Assembly (NCBI RefSeq): GCF_029962835.1 | Contig: NC_080577.1 | Location: 1,240,001 to 1,304,000, forward strand | DNA: 64,000 bases | Reading direction: 5' to 3' | From: Magnolia sinica | Lineage: Eukaryota; Streptophyta; Magnoliopsida; Magnoliales; Magnoliaceae | Part shown: one piece after another, positions 33,319-44,225 of the stretch | Layout: each line of letters starts with the position of its first letter | Numbering within the stretch: position 1 is the stretch's first letter | Program-made: the position numbers and the translations under genes | Notes under the pieces: model-generated | What the model was told of the DNA's origin: nothing | The model's database searches: none | What the model saw: the letters and a program-made list of their open reading frames with translations, nothing else

Positions 33319-33936
33319 TAGAGGTGTACACGAACCGAGCTAGCTTGGTTAGCTCACTCGACTCGACTCGAAAAAGCTTGATTCAACTCGATTCGAAATG
33401 GAGTTCGTGCCGAGTCAAGCTGATTTTTTGAGCTCAAAGATGAGTTCAAGCCGAGTTCGAGTTGGCCCCAACTCAACTTGACTCGGATCAAACCCAGCTC
33501 GAATTGAACTCGGATTGAACCAGTTCGGTGACTCGGTTACTTTGATATTGATATAGCTCACTAAGTGTTTAATGAAATGACTCAAAGAAGTGTGGTTGGT
33601 GGCAAGGAAGGTATGTATATGAAACCAACACCCTTTTTTTTTCTTGATTTTTATGTTGCTTAGAAGGTGTTTGATAAAATACCTGTGAAACCATTGCTGC
33701 TGTCTTAAATATAGTGAGATTTTGAAGGTGCAATCTAGGTGTTTGTGAAAATATCGCAATCGCGAACTCGGCTCGAACTTGGCTCGAATTGGCCCAAGCT
33801 GCTAACCGAATCGAGCCGAGCTGGCCAATCAGGCTTGAGGTCCGAGCCAACTCGAGTTCGAGCTGAGTTTAGCTAGTGGCCGAGCTGAGTCGAGCTGAGG
33901 CCAGCTCGACCGCGTTCAACTCGATATACACTCCTA
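33319..33936. mobile_element. hAT-type MITE, copy 2, with perfect 8-bp target duplication
   Basis: 618 bases. The ends TAGAGGTGTACA and TATACACTCCTA are inverted repeats. The arms carry repeated CGAGCTGAGTCGAGC-type words. The flanks are ATGATACT on both sides, the length made by hAT transposases. No transposase is encoded, so it is non-autonomous. It is inserted into family A copy 1. Confidence 0.88.
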
Positions 33937-33979
33937 ATGATACTATTCCCAAAAGTAAAAACTATTTTTTTCACAAACA

Positions 33980-34010
<31 letters not shown>
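33937..34010 (+). repeat. Family A copy 1, middle part, ending in (TA)n
   Basis: CTATTCCCAAAA directly after the MITE matches CTATTCCCAAAA at 42531 in copy 2. The (TA)n tract 33981-34010 corresponds to the (TA)n tract of copy 3 at 43613-43651. Confidence 0.65.
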
Positions 34011-34225
34011 GGGAAAAGGTATTATATGCTCGATCGTATTATACCTTCCATAAGGTCGAGTGCTGGCGGCACGTTATTAATTCATATGGTGAAAATTTTA
34101 AACAAATGAGGAGATTTTACGCGGTAACTGGAGAAATAAAACTGGTGAAACAGGTTATTAAAATATCCCTCCACCTCTCTCACGCGTATTTTCTGTGAAA
34201 GCCTTGCGCCTGCTAACGAAACCTT

Positions 34226-34333
34226 CCTAAGGCCCACCCACTATGATGTTTATATGAGATCCAACTTATTCATAAGTTAAGACACGCATGAAAGAAGGGA
34301 AAACACAAATTTCAGCTTGACCGAAAACTTTTG
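34226..34333. repeat. Family D half-element, left of the LTR fragment
   Basis: GGCCCACCCACTATGATG through GAAAACTTTTG is the second half of a family D element. The same segment recurs at 34933-35034 on the other side of the LTR fragment, with only a few differences. Confidence 0.8.
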
Positions 34334-34932
34334 TATCTCGCAATCCGGAATGAGTTATCTGACGTAAAATATATGATTTTGGGGTAGAACGAGCTACTTT
34401 AGCCAACCAACCTCGCTACGTCGGGTTACTTAACCCGAAATTGCAAAAAACCCTTGAACCGACGGTCGTTTTCCTGTTTTAATTTCATTTTTACTATAAA
34501 TAGTAAGTTTTAGTTTGATTATAACTCTTCATCCGTCGGGCTTTAGGAGTTGTGCCCAACGTGAAAAGAGCTTAGAATAATTAGGAGAACGGTTTGGTGA
34601 AGCCAAATAGGACACTTACTATTTTTGGCCGAAAACCTTGCACACTAGTAGACATCACGACCGTCTATAAATAGTAAGTTTACTATTTATGGTAAGTCAC
34701 AGATTCTAGGAGTTTTTGTTGTAGTTTGATTCTGATTTCTTTCCCATTGCTTGGTACCCCTATTTAAAGGGTTGTGAACTCGTTTTATTGCATCAATTAA
34801 TCAATTTCGAATTTATTAGAATTTATTTTGATTTTCTGCTTTCTTTCCTCGTGAATTCGAGAAGTCTTTATGAGGAGTCCAAAGAAGCTCCGTAGATTTG
34901 GAGTAGTTATCCTCATCACGTTCATCCCTGCG
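34334..34932 (+). mobile_element. Truncated solo LTR of the gypsy family
   Basis: About 600 bases match the gypsy LTR (TATCTCGCAATCCGGAATG to a degenerate end ..CATCCCTGCGT). The first ~100 bases of the LTR are missing and the last ~40 are altered. It has its own version of the variable segment after GAGCTACTTT. There is no 5-bp duplication; instead it is flanked by a ~100-base direct repeat of family D sequence. Confidence 0.85.
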
Positions 34933-35212
34933 TTAGGCCCACTATGATGTTTATATGAGATCCAACTTATTCATAAGTTAAGACATGCATGAAAGAAGGG
35001 AAAACATAAATTTCAGCTTGATCAAAAACTTTTGTGCCCCTTAGAAATTTTTAATGGTGGGCATCACTTTATCCACTGTTTTCTGTGGTGGGTACATTCC
35101 AGCTTTGGGTTTGACTCATTCTTTGTCTCATGCCTTAAATTGATATCTCCAAGTGAATGAACAGTATGAATATAACACATACATCATAGTGGGTCTCACA
35201 GAACTTGGTAAC
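34933..35212. repeat. Family D element right of the LTR fragment
   Basis: It starts TAGGCCCACTATGATG, repeats the segment at 34226-34333 as far as AAAACTTTTG, then continues through GGTGGGCATCAC to ACACATACATCATAGTGGG, the normal family D right end. Confidence 0.75.
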
Positions 35213-35304
35213 GTAACCTGTACGTAGCTAATTTACGTCTACCTAGCGTTGGAGTCCATTACGACTTTTAATAGGAGTATTGCGTATTCCGAATGGGCAG
35301 GGCT

Positions 35305-35725
35305 CTGTGGTGCCCACCGTGATGTAAGTGCTTTATCCACGCCATTAAAAGATTTTCTTGTATCGTTTTAAGTTATTATCCTAAAAATGAGGCAAGTCCA
35401 TAGCTCCAGTGGACCACAATAAAGGAGGTTGTACCGATAATGACACTCACTGTTGAAACTTTCTAAGTGCCAGCATTATGTTGTTTTACCATCCAACCTA
35501 TTCATAAGGTCATGTAGACGTGGATGAATTGAAAACACAATTATCAACTTGATCCGGAACTTCTCCAGCTCGCAAGAAGTTTTTAATGGTGGACGTTCGA
35601 TCCCCACCTTGTGGTCCACTTAAGCCTTGTACTCGCTTTATTTTTTGGTTCATATATTAAAATGATCCGAGAAAATCTTTGAACGGAATAGATAAAACAC
35701 TTACATCACATTAGGCCCCACAGAG
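35305..35725. repeat. Family D element 6 (inside the TIR element)
   Basis: Left end CTCTGTGGTGCCCACCGTG with TTTATCCACGCC; right end ACACTTACATCACATTAGG and CCCCACAGAG. The outer bases CTCTGTGG and CCACAGAG pair. Confidence 0.7.
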
Positions 35726-35865
35726 CCTCGCCCGGACGAATCACTGTACCGGCGGGGGTAGGACGCATTCCGCGTTCCTTTTGATACAGGAGTAGATGCA
35801 GCCGGATTGGATACTGACAAGTTGAGTAGCAAGCCGGCTACAGAAGTTACGTTACCAAGTTCTAA

Positions 35866-36296
35866 GGCCCCACTATAATGTATGTGCGGTATCCACATCG
35901 TCCATTCATTTTGAGATAAAATTTTAGGGCATGAGACAAAGAATGAGGAAGATAAAAATATGTAGTGGACCCCACTACAGAAAATAGTGGGGAGAGTGAT
36001 TCCCACCATTGAAACTATCCAAAGGCCCACCATAATGTTTATTTGAAATCCAACCTGTTCAAAAGTTAAAAAGACATGAAATAAGAGAAAACACAAATAC
36101 TAGTTTGATTAAAAACTTTCATGGCCTTTAGAAGTTTTTAATGATGGGCGTCACTGTCCCCACTCTTTTCTATGATGGGGTCCACTGGAGCTTTGGATTT
36201 AACTCATTCTTTGGATATTGCCCTAAAATGATCTCTTCAAATGAATGAAAGGTGTGGATACAAAATATACATCATGGTGGGGCCTACAAAACTTGG
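35866..36296. repeat. Family D element 7 (inside the TIR element)
   Basis: Left end GGCCCCACTATAATGTATG; right end ATACATCATGGTGGGGCC. The inner parts resemble element 3 at 13706, including the flanking phrases around CAAGTT and AACTTGG. Confidence 0.75.
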
Positions 36297-36410
36297 TAAC
36301 ATCACTTCAGTAGCGTGTCTGCTACTCAACCTGTCACAGCTAATCCGTGAGAAATCGGATTGCGTACTGAGTTAGTCAATGCAGTTTTATCGTACTGAGT
36401 AAACTCAGTT

Positions 36411-36835
36411 AGGCCCACTGTGAATGTATGTGGTTTATCCACACCGTCCATCCATTTTTCCTGCTATTTTTAGGGGTTGATCCCAAAATCACAGTAAATC
36501 CAAAGCTCAAGTGGACCATGCCACAGGAAACAATGTGGAATAATGATTTCCACCGTTGAAACCTTCCTAGGGCCCACATTAATGTTTATTTACCATCTAA
36601 CCTGTTAATAATATCAAAAAGACATGGATGAAGAGAAAACACAAACATCAGCTTGATCCAAATCTTATATGGCCTCCAAGAATTTTTCAATGGTAGAGGT
36701 TTAATCACACTATTTACTGTGGTATGGTCCACTTAAGCTTTGTATATGCTTTTTTTTTTTTTGTTCTCAAGACCTTATCTGTTAACACGGATGAACGGAG
36801 TGGATAAACTAAATAAATAACGGTGGACCCACAGA
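36411..36835. repeat. Family D element 8 (inside the TIR element)
   Basis: AGGCCCACTGTGAATGTATG with CCACACCGTCCATCCATTTT on the left; GGATGAACGGAGTGGATAAA and CGGTGGACCCACAGAG on the right. Middle words CACCGTTGAAACC and ATCAGCTTGATCC are present. Confidence 0.75.
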
Positions 36836-36961
36836 GTTTATTCAGTAGGCACGCAATCTACTTCCAATCCGCGATTGCACTTGAAGCGGATAGAATCCGT
36901 GTGAATTTAACTTCAATCGTTGAGAAATTCTCTGGGTTGTTAGGGTCGCACCGTTTTCCGG

Positions 36962-37345
36962 ACAACCATAGTGTTTGTGAGAAATCCATCTTGTCCATCA
37001 ATTTTTGGAGATCATTTTAGAACACAGAGACAAAAATGAGCCGGATCCAAGACTCAAGTGGGTCGTACTAAAGGAAAAGGTGGGTAGGGAAATTCCTACC
37101 GTTGAAACCTCCCTAGGTCAAAAGTGATGTTTCAATTGCATCCATATCGTTCATAATAATATTCCTACTGAGATGAATTGAAAACAAAAATATTATCCTA
37201 ATTTAAAACTTATGTGGCCCCACGAATATTTCAACTGTGAATGTTAATCCTCACATTTTTGGCCCACTTGAGTCTTGGATCCGGCTCATTTTTTGACCTC
37301 TTGTCCTAAAATGATATGGAAAAATGGATGGAAGGGATGGATTTC
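36962..37345. repeat. Family D element 9, degenerate (inside the TIR element)
   Basis: AACCATAGTGTTTGTGAGAA with GGAGATCATTTTAGAACA on the left is mirrored by CCTAAAATGATATGG and GGAAGGGATGGATTTCTC on the right. It matches the variant at 60925 more closely than the others. Confidence 0.6.
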
Positions 37346-37593
37346 TCCCAAAAAAAAAAGACCACGGCAAGCCCACGTAAGCTTCCAGCGCAAAGTTTTT
37401 GGCATAAAATAGGCGTGAGAGATATAGAGGTGGAGGGGAATTTTAATAACCGGTTACACTGGTTTTGTTTATCCAATTTTCCTATAAAATTTCTCGATTT
37501 GTTTAAAATTTTCACCATCCAATGAGTAACGTGCCGCTAGTACTCGACCTTATGGAAGGTATAATACGGTCGAATCATATAGTACCTTTTCCC

Positions 37594-37670
37594 TATATAT
37601 ATATATAGATATAATTTCTTTTTAACCAAAATCATTTCCCATAACAACCTTGCTCATATCATTCCAATCA
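37594..37670 (+). repeat. Family A copy 1, right part
   Basis: TAACCAAAATCATTTCCCATAACAAC after the TIR element corresponds to TAGTAAAATCATTTTCC and ATGACAAC after the (TA)n tract of copy 3 (43669-43690). Copy 1 is therefore continuous apart from its two insertions. Confidence 0.6.
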
Positions 37671-40139
37671 TCTCTTTGTGAACCACCAATCACTTATGTT
37701 GTTCAATCAGTACGAGCCTTAGGGCTTGGGACACCGTAGACCCAATGGATGAATGGCTCATATGATTTTACGTCATTTGTACAGATACCTCCAGGGCCCT
37801 ATTTGGAAGTGTGGATTTGGTACCCCTTAGATTCAGAACTCCCTTGGATTGGAAATCCTCTTGTCGTGTTTGACATCTTAAATGCGGAATCCACTCTAAT
37901 CCAAAAGTAGATCTGCATGGTATATTTACAGGGTCTGAATTTAATTATTAAATCAACTACAATATAATTAATTAATGTAAGAATATAATGTTTGACACAA
38001 TGGTTATAATAAACTCATTAAAATATATACTTTGTGCAAAAATAATGAAATTCCAAGTCTCAGATAGGCCACCAGCACATGATCACATCAGTGTTTAACC
38101 AACCAATTTTAACCATTGATTTACATAAACAATATTTGGACAGCCCAAATCATTGTATTAAAGTAATTATAGTGACACAATTGATAATTTGATTGCTTTG
38201 GGATATCAACATTGGGCCATGTGCTCAATATATTAACACCCCATTGACACACATGTTACACATGTAACTCTCTAGAAGGATTTTAAATGTAATCCAAACA
38301 TTCACGTTAGATTTCAAACCCCCTCTTTGAGGGGATTTGAAACCCCCTGGCCCCGCCCCCCACTTGACTGGTGGACTAATCTGATTCCTGGATCTGGGCC
38401 TCAACGCAGCGGAACCCTTTGATGGATGGTCGGCTCTTGTACATATGGGCCACAAGGGCACATGTTTGGCGTGCAAATGAGCTGCCTTGCACGCGCATGT
38501 GGGGCTAACAAGGCTCCTTACACGAAGCAAGTGGCTCACTCACTCCAGGCCCGTTCGTGGACCATGCAGTCCGCTTTTTGGAAGTCCTACGTGGACGGTT
38601 GTCTTTTTTAGTTTACCTGTCCCTTCTTTCCGGATAGTGGTGGACCACCTGATGAGTGACCAGCCGTGCTTTTTACGTATTATCATGTTCGCTGTTGGCC
38701 CATGTTACTCACCGCTCAGATGTACTGCACATCGTTGGCAAGTCACACGAGTCAGGGGTGCACATGATGCACACAGTCAAACCGTGGCCCAGCAGTGTAA
38801 CAGATTACAATAGCGTAGTTCAAAAGTCAGACAGATTGGATAATCCTGCCCATCCTCTTGATGGCAGTCAAATGGACCATTAAAATGACGATGTTTGGCG
38901 GTCCAAATTCAACGGCCAAAAATCAGATTCCTAGCTTAACATCGTTTGAGAGAGAGATAATCGGCGATTTGCTTTCACGGTTCTGATAAAGCTTTTTGGC
39001 AGTTCTGAAATGTCCGGGAATCCGGAATCTCTGTTTGACAATAAAACGACATCGGAGATGTGGGGCCCACACTTTTGGAGAACAGATCCGGGCAACCATC
39101 AGCCCTGGTTAGAACCAAAACCGTCTGCATCACCTCTTTTACGCAGCGAGTACAACACCCAAGCCCTCTGCGGCCCGCCATGTTATTTTACATCAAATCC
39201 TCTCCGTCCATCAGGATAGAAACCTTATGTTCACCGTAAATCCAAAGTATCACCCATATAAAAAAAAACATGGATAGGCCATACTAATCAGAGCAATGAA
39301 AAATTGAACCTAAAACCTATAAGATCAGACAGTACGGAAAACCGGAACTTTGGATCAGGCCAATTTTGTTATTTTTTCTTCATCATAGTAAGTCTCACCT
39401 GATGAACGGGTTTGATGAAATATAGACACCATAGTGGACCCACTCACAAGCCAAAGGTTGGCGGACCATACCCCCATTGTTTCTTGTAATGTGGCCCGCC
39501 TCAGTTGCGGATCACGATGAATTTTGTCACTTGGCATAGAATAATCGATGGACGCTTCTGATGGATGAAGCGGATATCCAAGGGAAGAAATGATGGGCCA
39601 TGAACCTTTATTATTTTTACGACGTGTTGCAGAGGATCGAGGTTCCCTTCAACGTTTGGTTACCTAAAATTACGAAATTACCACGACTCTCAACGACGCA
39701 ACATGGTCAAACTCAAAAGCTTACAACTAAAAAGTTGTTGTTGACTCTTTTTCACCACATACAGTCGCCACCACCCTGTGTACATAAATCCGGACCGTCT
39801 AAGCGATGGGCCAAGTTATGAATGAAGAGCATGCCCTAAAATCGTATGTATCAGATATCCTTAGGGTTCCATAGGTAGCATAGAGTGGACGCTTAAAAGA
39901 AACGTGGTCTAAATTGGACAGACCCGAGCACTCTGAAAAGTGTGCTTTCCTTGCACGTCGGTCCAGCACATGTGTTCAAGATCAAAACCAATAATCAGGT
40001 GACCTAGACTAGCTAGATACATACCAAGCTTCAAAGTAACACAGAATCAGGTGGGCCACACATCTGCAAGACTAGAACTACGGCTGTTGGGGAAGGGAGC
40101 GGATTAGGTGAGACCCCGGATCCACCAAGGTCGGTGGGA
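37671..40139. other. Intergenic sequence, nothing firm
   Basis: No gene is supported. GGGCCCTATTTGGAAG at 37796 looks like the end of a Harbinger-type MITE whose other end I could not identify. A short perfect-looking hairpin lies at 38311-38342. Segments near 39060-39560 contain GTGGGGCCCAC and GTGGCCCGCC words and may be one more inverted-repeat element. Confidence 0.45.
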
Positions 40140-40470
40140 CCCCTGACTGTAGGGATCACAGTGATGTATGCGTATTGAATCCACACCGTCCAACCATTTT
40201 GAAAGCTCATTTTATATCATCATCCCAAAAATGAAGCTCACTCAAATCTTAGTTGGACCACACCACAGGAAACATTTGTGATTGAATCCTCACCATTAAA
40301 AACTTTATGGATTTCACCGGAATGTTTATTTTCCATCCAACCTTTTGATTGCGTCACAAAAACCTGCACGAAGAGACCACACAAATATCATCTTGATCCC
40401 AAGCTTTTGTGGCCCACCATAAATATCACTCTTCCTGAAAAATCAGCCTCATCCACTTACTAAGTGAGCC
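40140..40470. repeat. Family D element 10, truncated
   Basis: ACAGTGATGTATGCG with CCACACCGTCCAACCATTTT, CACCACAGGAAAC and CACAAATATCATCTTGATCC are family D words. The right end is missing. Confidence 0.65.
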
Positions 40471-41289
40471 ACACCTATAAGCAGAGTCAGACGGTTAGTG
40501 GTCCATTGGTACAGAATAGCAAGGAAAACGCTCGCGTCCCTCGCCCATTTACCTGCCAGGGTCACTTTCTCTACTGTGGGAAAATAATTTAAGGGGGGCA
40601 AAATCCAAACCGTCCATCAGGCACACCACCCCATGTTTAGCCTCCATCAGAAAAATCAGGCTGATTCAACACTCATGTGGGCCACCCAGTATAAACTTGT
40701 ACACGAAGCCTCTAAATTCACCTGTTATGGCCCACTTGTGTATTAGAACCGTGTGATTCTTGCCTGGTTATTTCATCCTGACGAGGCACGATAAATGGAT
40801 TGGATGGCATATGAATACAAAGTTGACCTATACACAACTAATAATAGGCAGCTCATCTCAAAATTTTGATAGCGTGTCCTACTTGAATTCTAGATGTTCA
40901 AGATATGATTCTTGGTTCCAATATAAATAGAGGCAGCGTAGCTTATTACAGGATCTCGTGAAAGTTCAAAGGACGTTGGTCTGGGTCAGAAAATGTGAGC
41001 TAAATAGGTACCTAGCGCGTCCCCAACAGAAATCAAAGTGGGATGGTTTCATTCTCTTGCACAGTTGGGAATTTCACTCCACGCCAGGGTTGCAAATCGG
41101 TTGTGTGGGGTCAGGTCAACCAGACCTCAAGGGGACTCAACATGCAACCCAACCCAACCCTCCACTGTAGAAGACCTAACTCAAATTGACCCGGTGCAAT
41201 TACATGAGATGATTTCCAAACATAACTTGAATTTGCTCAACCAGAACCCAACTCAATTCTCAACTATTATTTTTTGACTAAATTGATAT
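40471..41289. other. Intergenic sequence, nothing firm
   Basis: No gene. Scattered GTGGGCCACC and TTGGATGGCATATGAATAC words at about 40570-40830 suggest another old MITE. The rest is unrecognised. Confidence 0.4.
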
Positions 41290-43418
41290 TGAAATTTAAT
41301 AATTTCAAATTACATATTTATAATTACAATAAAATAAAAGAAAATTAGAAATTGAAAAATATAATATTAAAGATAAGCTGGAACATGTATAATCATGCTA
41401 TCATTAAATCATTATTCACCCATTTTCAAAATAATTCATACCGTTGACAGGTTGCATGCAAATAGTTTCCAGGATACGACGAGCCTGTATGTGATTCTGC
41501 ATTTGGAAAGAATGAAAGAACCATCACTAGAATTTTATAAACACAAAATTATTGGCAGATGAAAACTAAGAAAAAACTTCTCAAATGGAAAAAGAGACGG
41601 AAACAAAAGAGTAGCTTTGTTGGCTTAGACCACTGCACTGGTCTAATTCTTATGGACTTGTTGTTAGATTTTATACAGATTAATGTATTTCTGTATAATG
41701 TGGAAACCGAAAAGTGCAAAATAATCAGAAATCAGGACAGGCTGAAGCACGTCTGAAACGCTGTCCTTAAAGCGTTATTTGCCCTTACTCAAGTGAATTG
41801 AGTATGCTGGTAGGTTACAGGCAAATAGCTTCTAGGATACAACGAGCCTGGTGTGGGTCTGCGTTGAGTAAACACGAAGGCCCACCAAATGGAACTCAAT
41901 TACACACTTTCTGACAGTATTACAGTATAAAAGAAAAAATCTCAAAAGAAGAAGAAAAGAAGAGAAAAACTTCTGCATAGGTCAGTTAAAATCTTCAGCT
42001 ACTAGTTCAGTTGAACCGTTCTAGACCACACCGCTGGTCTGTTCTTCAAGCTAAGGTTTAAGCATTGCTATGTTGCTGGAAACACTAGAATATATGAGTG
42101 GAGAGTGGCTGACTGTCTCAGTTCGTATGGGTTTGCTGGAGTGAGTTGAGATGGTTTGGAAACCCCTTCAGGTCCTCCTTTTATAGGCTATGGTGGCTAG
42201 GGAGTTATAGTCTAGAGACTTAAATTCCATTAAGCTATTTCTGGCTGTTGGAAAACTAGCCGTTTTATAGCCGTTTTCTAACTGTTGTACATGGCTCAGC
42301 TGTTACAGTTTCTGCTGCAAAGTGCAAAGTGCAAAGTGTGCCACTAGCGCATCTACAGCCACACTGCCTCACATGCCCATGCCCTCGCACCGAGACCGAA
42401 CCCGAGACCGATCCCGAGCGCGAGTGTTCCAGTGCGTAGGTCCATAGTCCACGGACTAGGTAGGTAAATATTATAATACTCCACATCCTTCATATAAACC
42501 ACAAGTTTTTCTCTTCTCTTTTCCATGTGGGACTATTCCCAAAAAAACCGTAGAAAGTGTTTTTTCAAAACAACTTTTTATATTATACTTTATTTTATTA
42601 TTAAAATTTTTTTTTATTAAAATCAATATTTTTGCAACACCTGTTGGTTCTAGCTGGCTCAGGTTCATATTAAACCTGCTGACTTTATCAAAGAACACTT
42701 GGAGCTTGCTGGTTTAGATGAGAGAATGAATCGATTTGTTTATTATTATTATTATTATTGTTGTTGTTGTTTTTATTATTAATTTTTTAAAATGATGAAA
42801 TGAATCAGCTAAGATTTATTTATATAGGTATGGCTGGATGTTTTGGTCCAGGTTCATAAAAACAATAGATCATTTTTTATTGTTGGTGATAAACTAACTT
42901 TTTTTTTTTTTTTTTATCGTTTTGCATGTGTGAGACTAACTGTATGCTAGCCGTTTAGACATGGTGACTAGTTGATTTTTTACTGTCGGGCTAGCTATAT
43001 GTAACAATTTCTATATAGTCTGGTTAATTACTGCATGAGCAATTACACTGGATCTTTTAAACGACTCCATAACTCTTATATAAGGTAAATAGGTCTCTAT
43101 CAAACCTCTTACCCATAGCACTCCGAACCCAGCCACTTAACACATCTCTATTAGCCATTATCGCATTATAGCTCACAGCTACCTTGTGCCGGTTCGTATT
43201 AGGTTGCAAGGGAGGTAGTGCGACTTGCATCTACATCGTGCCAGTTTGCGTAAGGTTGCGAGGGAGCGACCCATTTACGACACAATGCGCACATGTGAAG
43301 TGCAAAGTGTGCTACTAGCACCACTATAAGCACATTGCCTTACATGCCCACGCTCTCGCACAAATTTAAGACTATGCCCAGTATCATGCTCATGTAAGCT
43401 AAGTACTCTGCTCTCTTG

Positions 43419-43511
43419 GATCCTTACTCTTGCTTCGGTGGTAGACTCTCAGGAGTTTCAACACCTAGTCAAGGGTTTGAGTATCCAAAGGTGCTGAAAT
43501 CCCACTACAGG
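43419..43511 (+). mobile_element. SINE-B fragment inserted in family A copy 3
   Basis: TGCTTCGGTGGTAGACTCTC (box A) and AAGGGTTTGAGTATCC (box B) match the SINE at 45045. The corresponding place in family A copy 1 (near 33228) reads straight through as GGTACTCATCTGTCTCACC, an empty site. Imperfect flanks AGTACTCTGCTCTC and AGTATTCCTCTGTCTC could be the target duplication. Confidence 0.65.
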
Positions 43512-43610
43512 TTGAGTATTCCTCTGTCTCACCAAGCAAATATTAAAATACCTACCACCTCCTTATTAATTAAGAGTATTTTTCTTCTCCCCATATGAGA
43601 CTATTAACTG

Positions 43611-43612
<2 letters not shown>

Positions 43613-43651
<39 letters not shown>
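43613..43651. repeat. (TA)n microsatellite in family A copy 3
   Basis: About 39 bases of TA repeats, matching the position of the TA tract in copy 1 where the 3.6-kb element inserted. Confidence 0.9.
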
Positions 43652-43656
<5 letters not shown>

Positions 43657-44225
43657 AATTTTTTTTTAGTAAAATCATTTTCCATGACAACTAAGACCTT
43701 TACAATCCAAGGCAACCCCACCTGTACTCAGGTTTGCTCAACTGGTACCAGAATCTTATCTGAAGCTGCGGCCGACTCCTACTATGTCATACCTAAAACT
43801 CAAAGTAAACCATCTAAATCTCAAGATCCGCTATAGATAGTTCATCGCCCAAAATCAAATTAGTAGAAAAATCCCAGCCTAGAATCAATGAATGGCGGCC
43901 ATTGAGTATTTTACACTTGACCGTCCATTAGATGTCCCATTAATCAGTCCGTTGGTATCTTGTTTCAGTGCAGTTGGTTTATGGCGCATCTAAATCGTGG
44001 CCGATTCTTAGGACTGCTCAATTTGAGTTGCACCTAGGCCACACGTACAATTTCTCAAGTGCATGCGTATGTACCACTTCTTGAGCATGGGAGACAGGTT
44101 TTCACGCATAACATCATGCGACGTGAAATATATCCACATCAGACAAAAATTGGATGTGATGAGCGCGGATTGAGTACTACCCCCGTCGGGACCTGGCTAG
44201 AGACGGACGGTCCTGTCAGGGTTCT

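Larger units (their letters stand above)
34011..37593. mobile_element. 3.6-kb TIR element (Mutator-like), non-autonomous, carrying other repeats
   Basis: The left ~215 bases (34011-34225) reappear inverted at 37380-37593. Both begin GGGAAAAGGTA(T/C)TATATG and share TATTATACCTTCCATAAGG and GGTGAAAATTTTAAACAAAT. Long TIRs of this size fit Mutator-like elements. The expected 9-base duplication cannot be judged because both flanks are TA repeats. The interior holds five family D elements and a gypsy LTR fragment; no transposase was seen. It splits family A copy 1. Confidence 0.75.
41290..43700 (+). repeat. Cluster of family A LTR-like repeats (partial copies in the same orientation)
   Basis: Two or more partial copies follow each other: a leading part at about 41290-41680, a second copy at about 41690-42635 and a third at about 42636-43700. 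All share landmarks with 32145-33318, such as GGCAAATAGCTTCTAGGATAC, TAGCCGTTT, TGTCGGGCTAGC, ATATAAGGTAAATAGG, CCAGCCACTTAAC and GCGACCCATTT. Copy boundaries are approximate. A SINE-B fragment interrupts the third copy. Confidence 0.55.

Noticed and set aside
36823-37020. Open frame starting MDPQSLFSRHAIYF
   Set aside because: It lies between two family D elements inside the 3.6-kb TIR element and has no recognisable domain.
34011-37593. Gene-capturing Pack-MULE
   Set aside because: The cargo consists of family D repeats and an LTR fragment. I found no exon-like or protein-coding piece, so gene capture is not supported.
42265-42486. Arg/Val/Ser-rich frame (GSVSVRGHGHVRQ-like)
   Set aside because: It reads through a simple CCGAGACCGA-type repeat within the family A cluster, so it is a repeat artefact rather than a gene.
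32145-43700. CRISPR-like or regularly spaced array
   Set aside because: The repeats are long, few and irregularly spaced and belong to dispersed transposon families; no short regular repeat-spacer pattern exists, and the genome is a plant.
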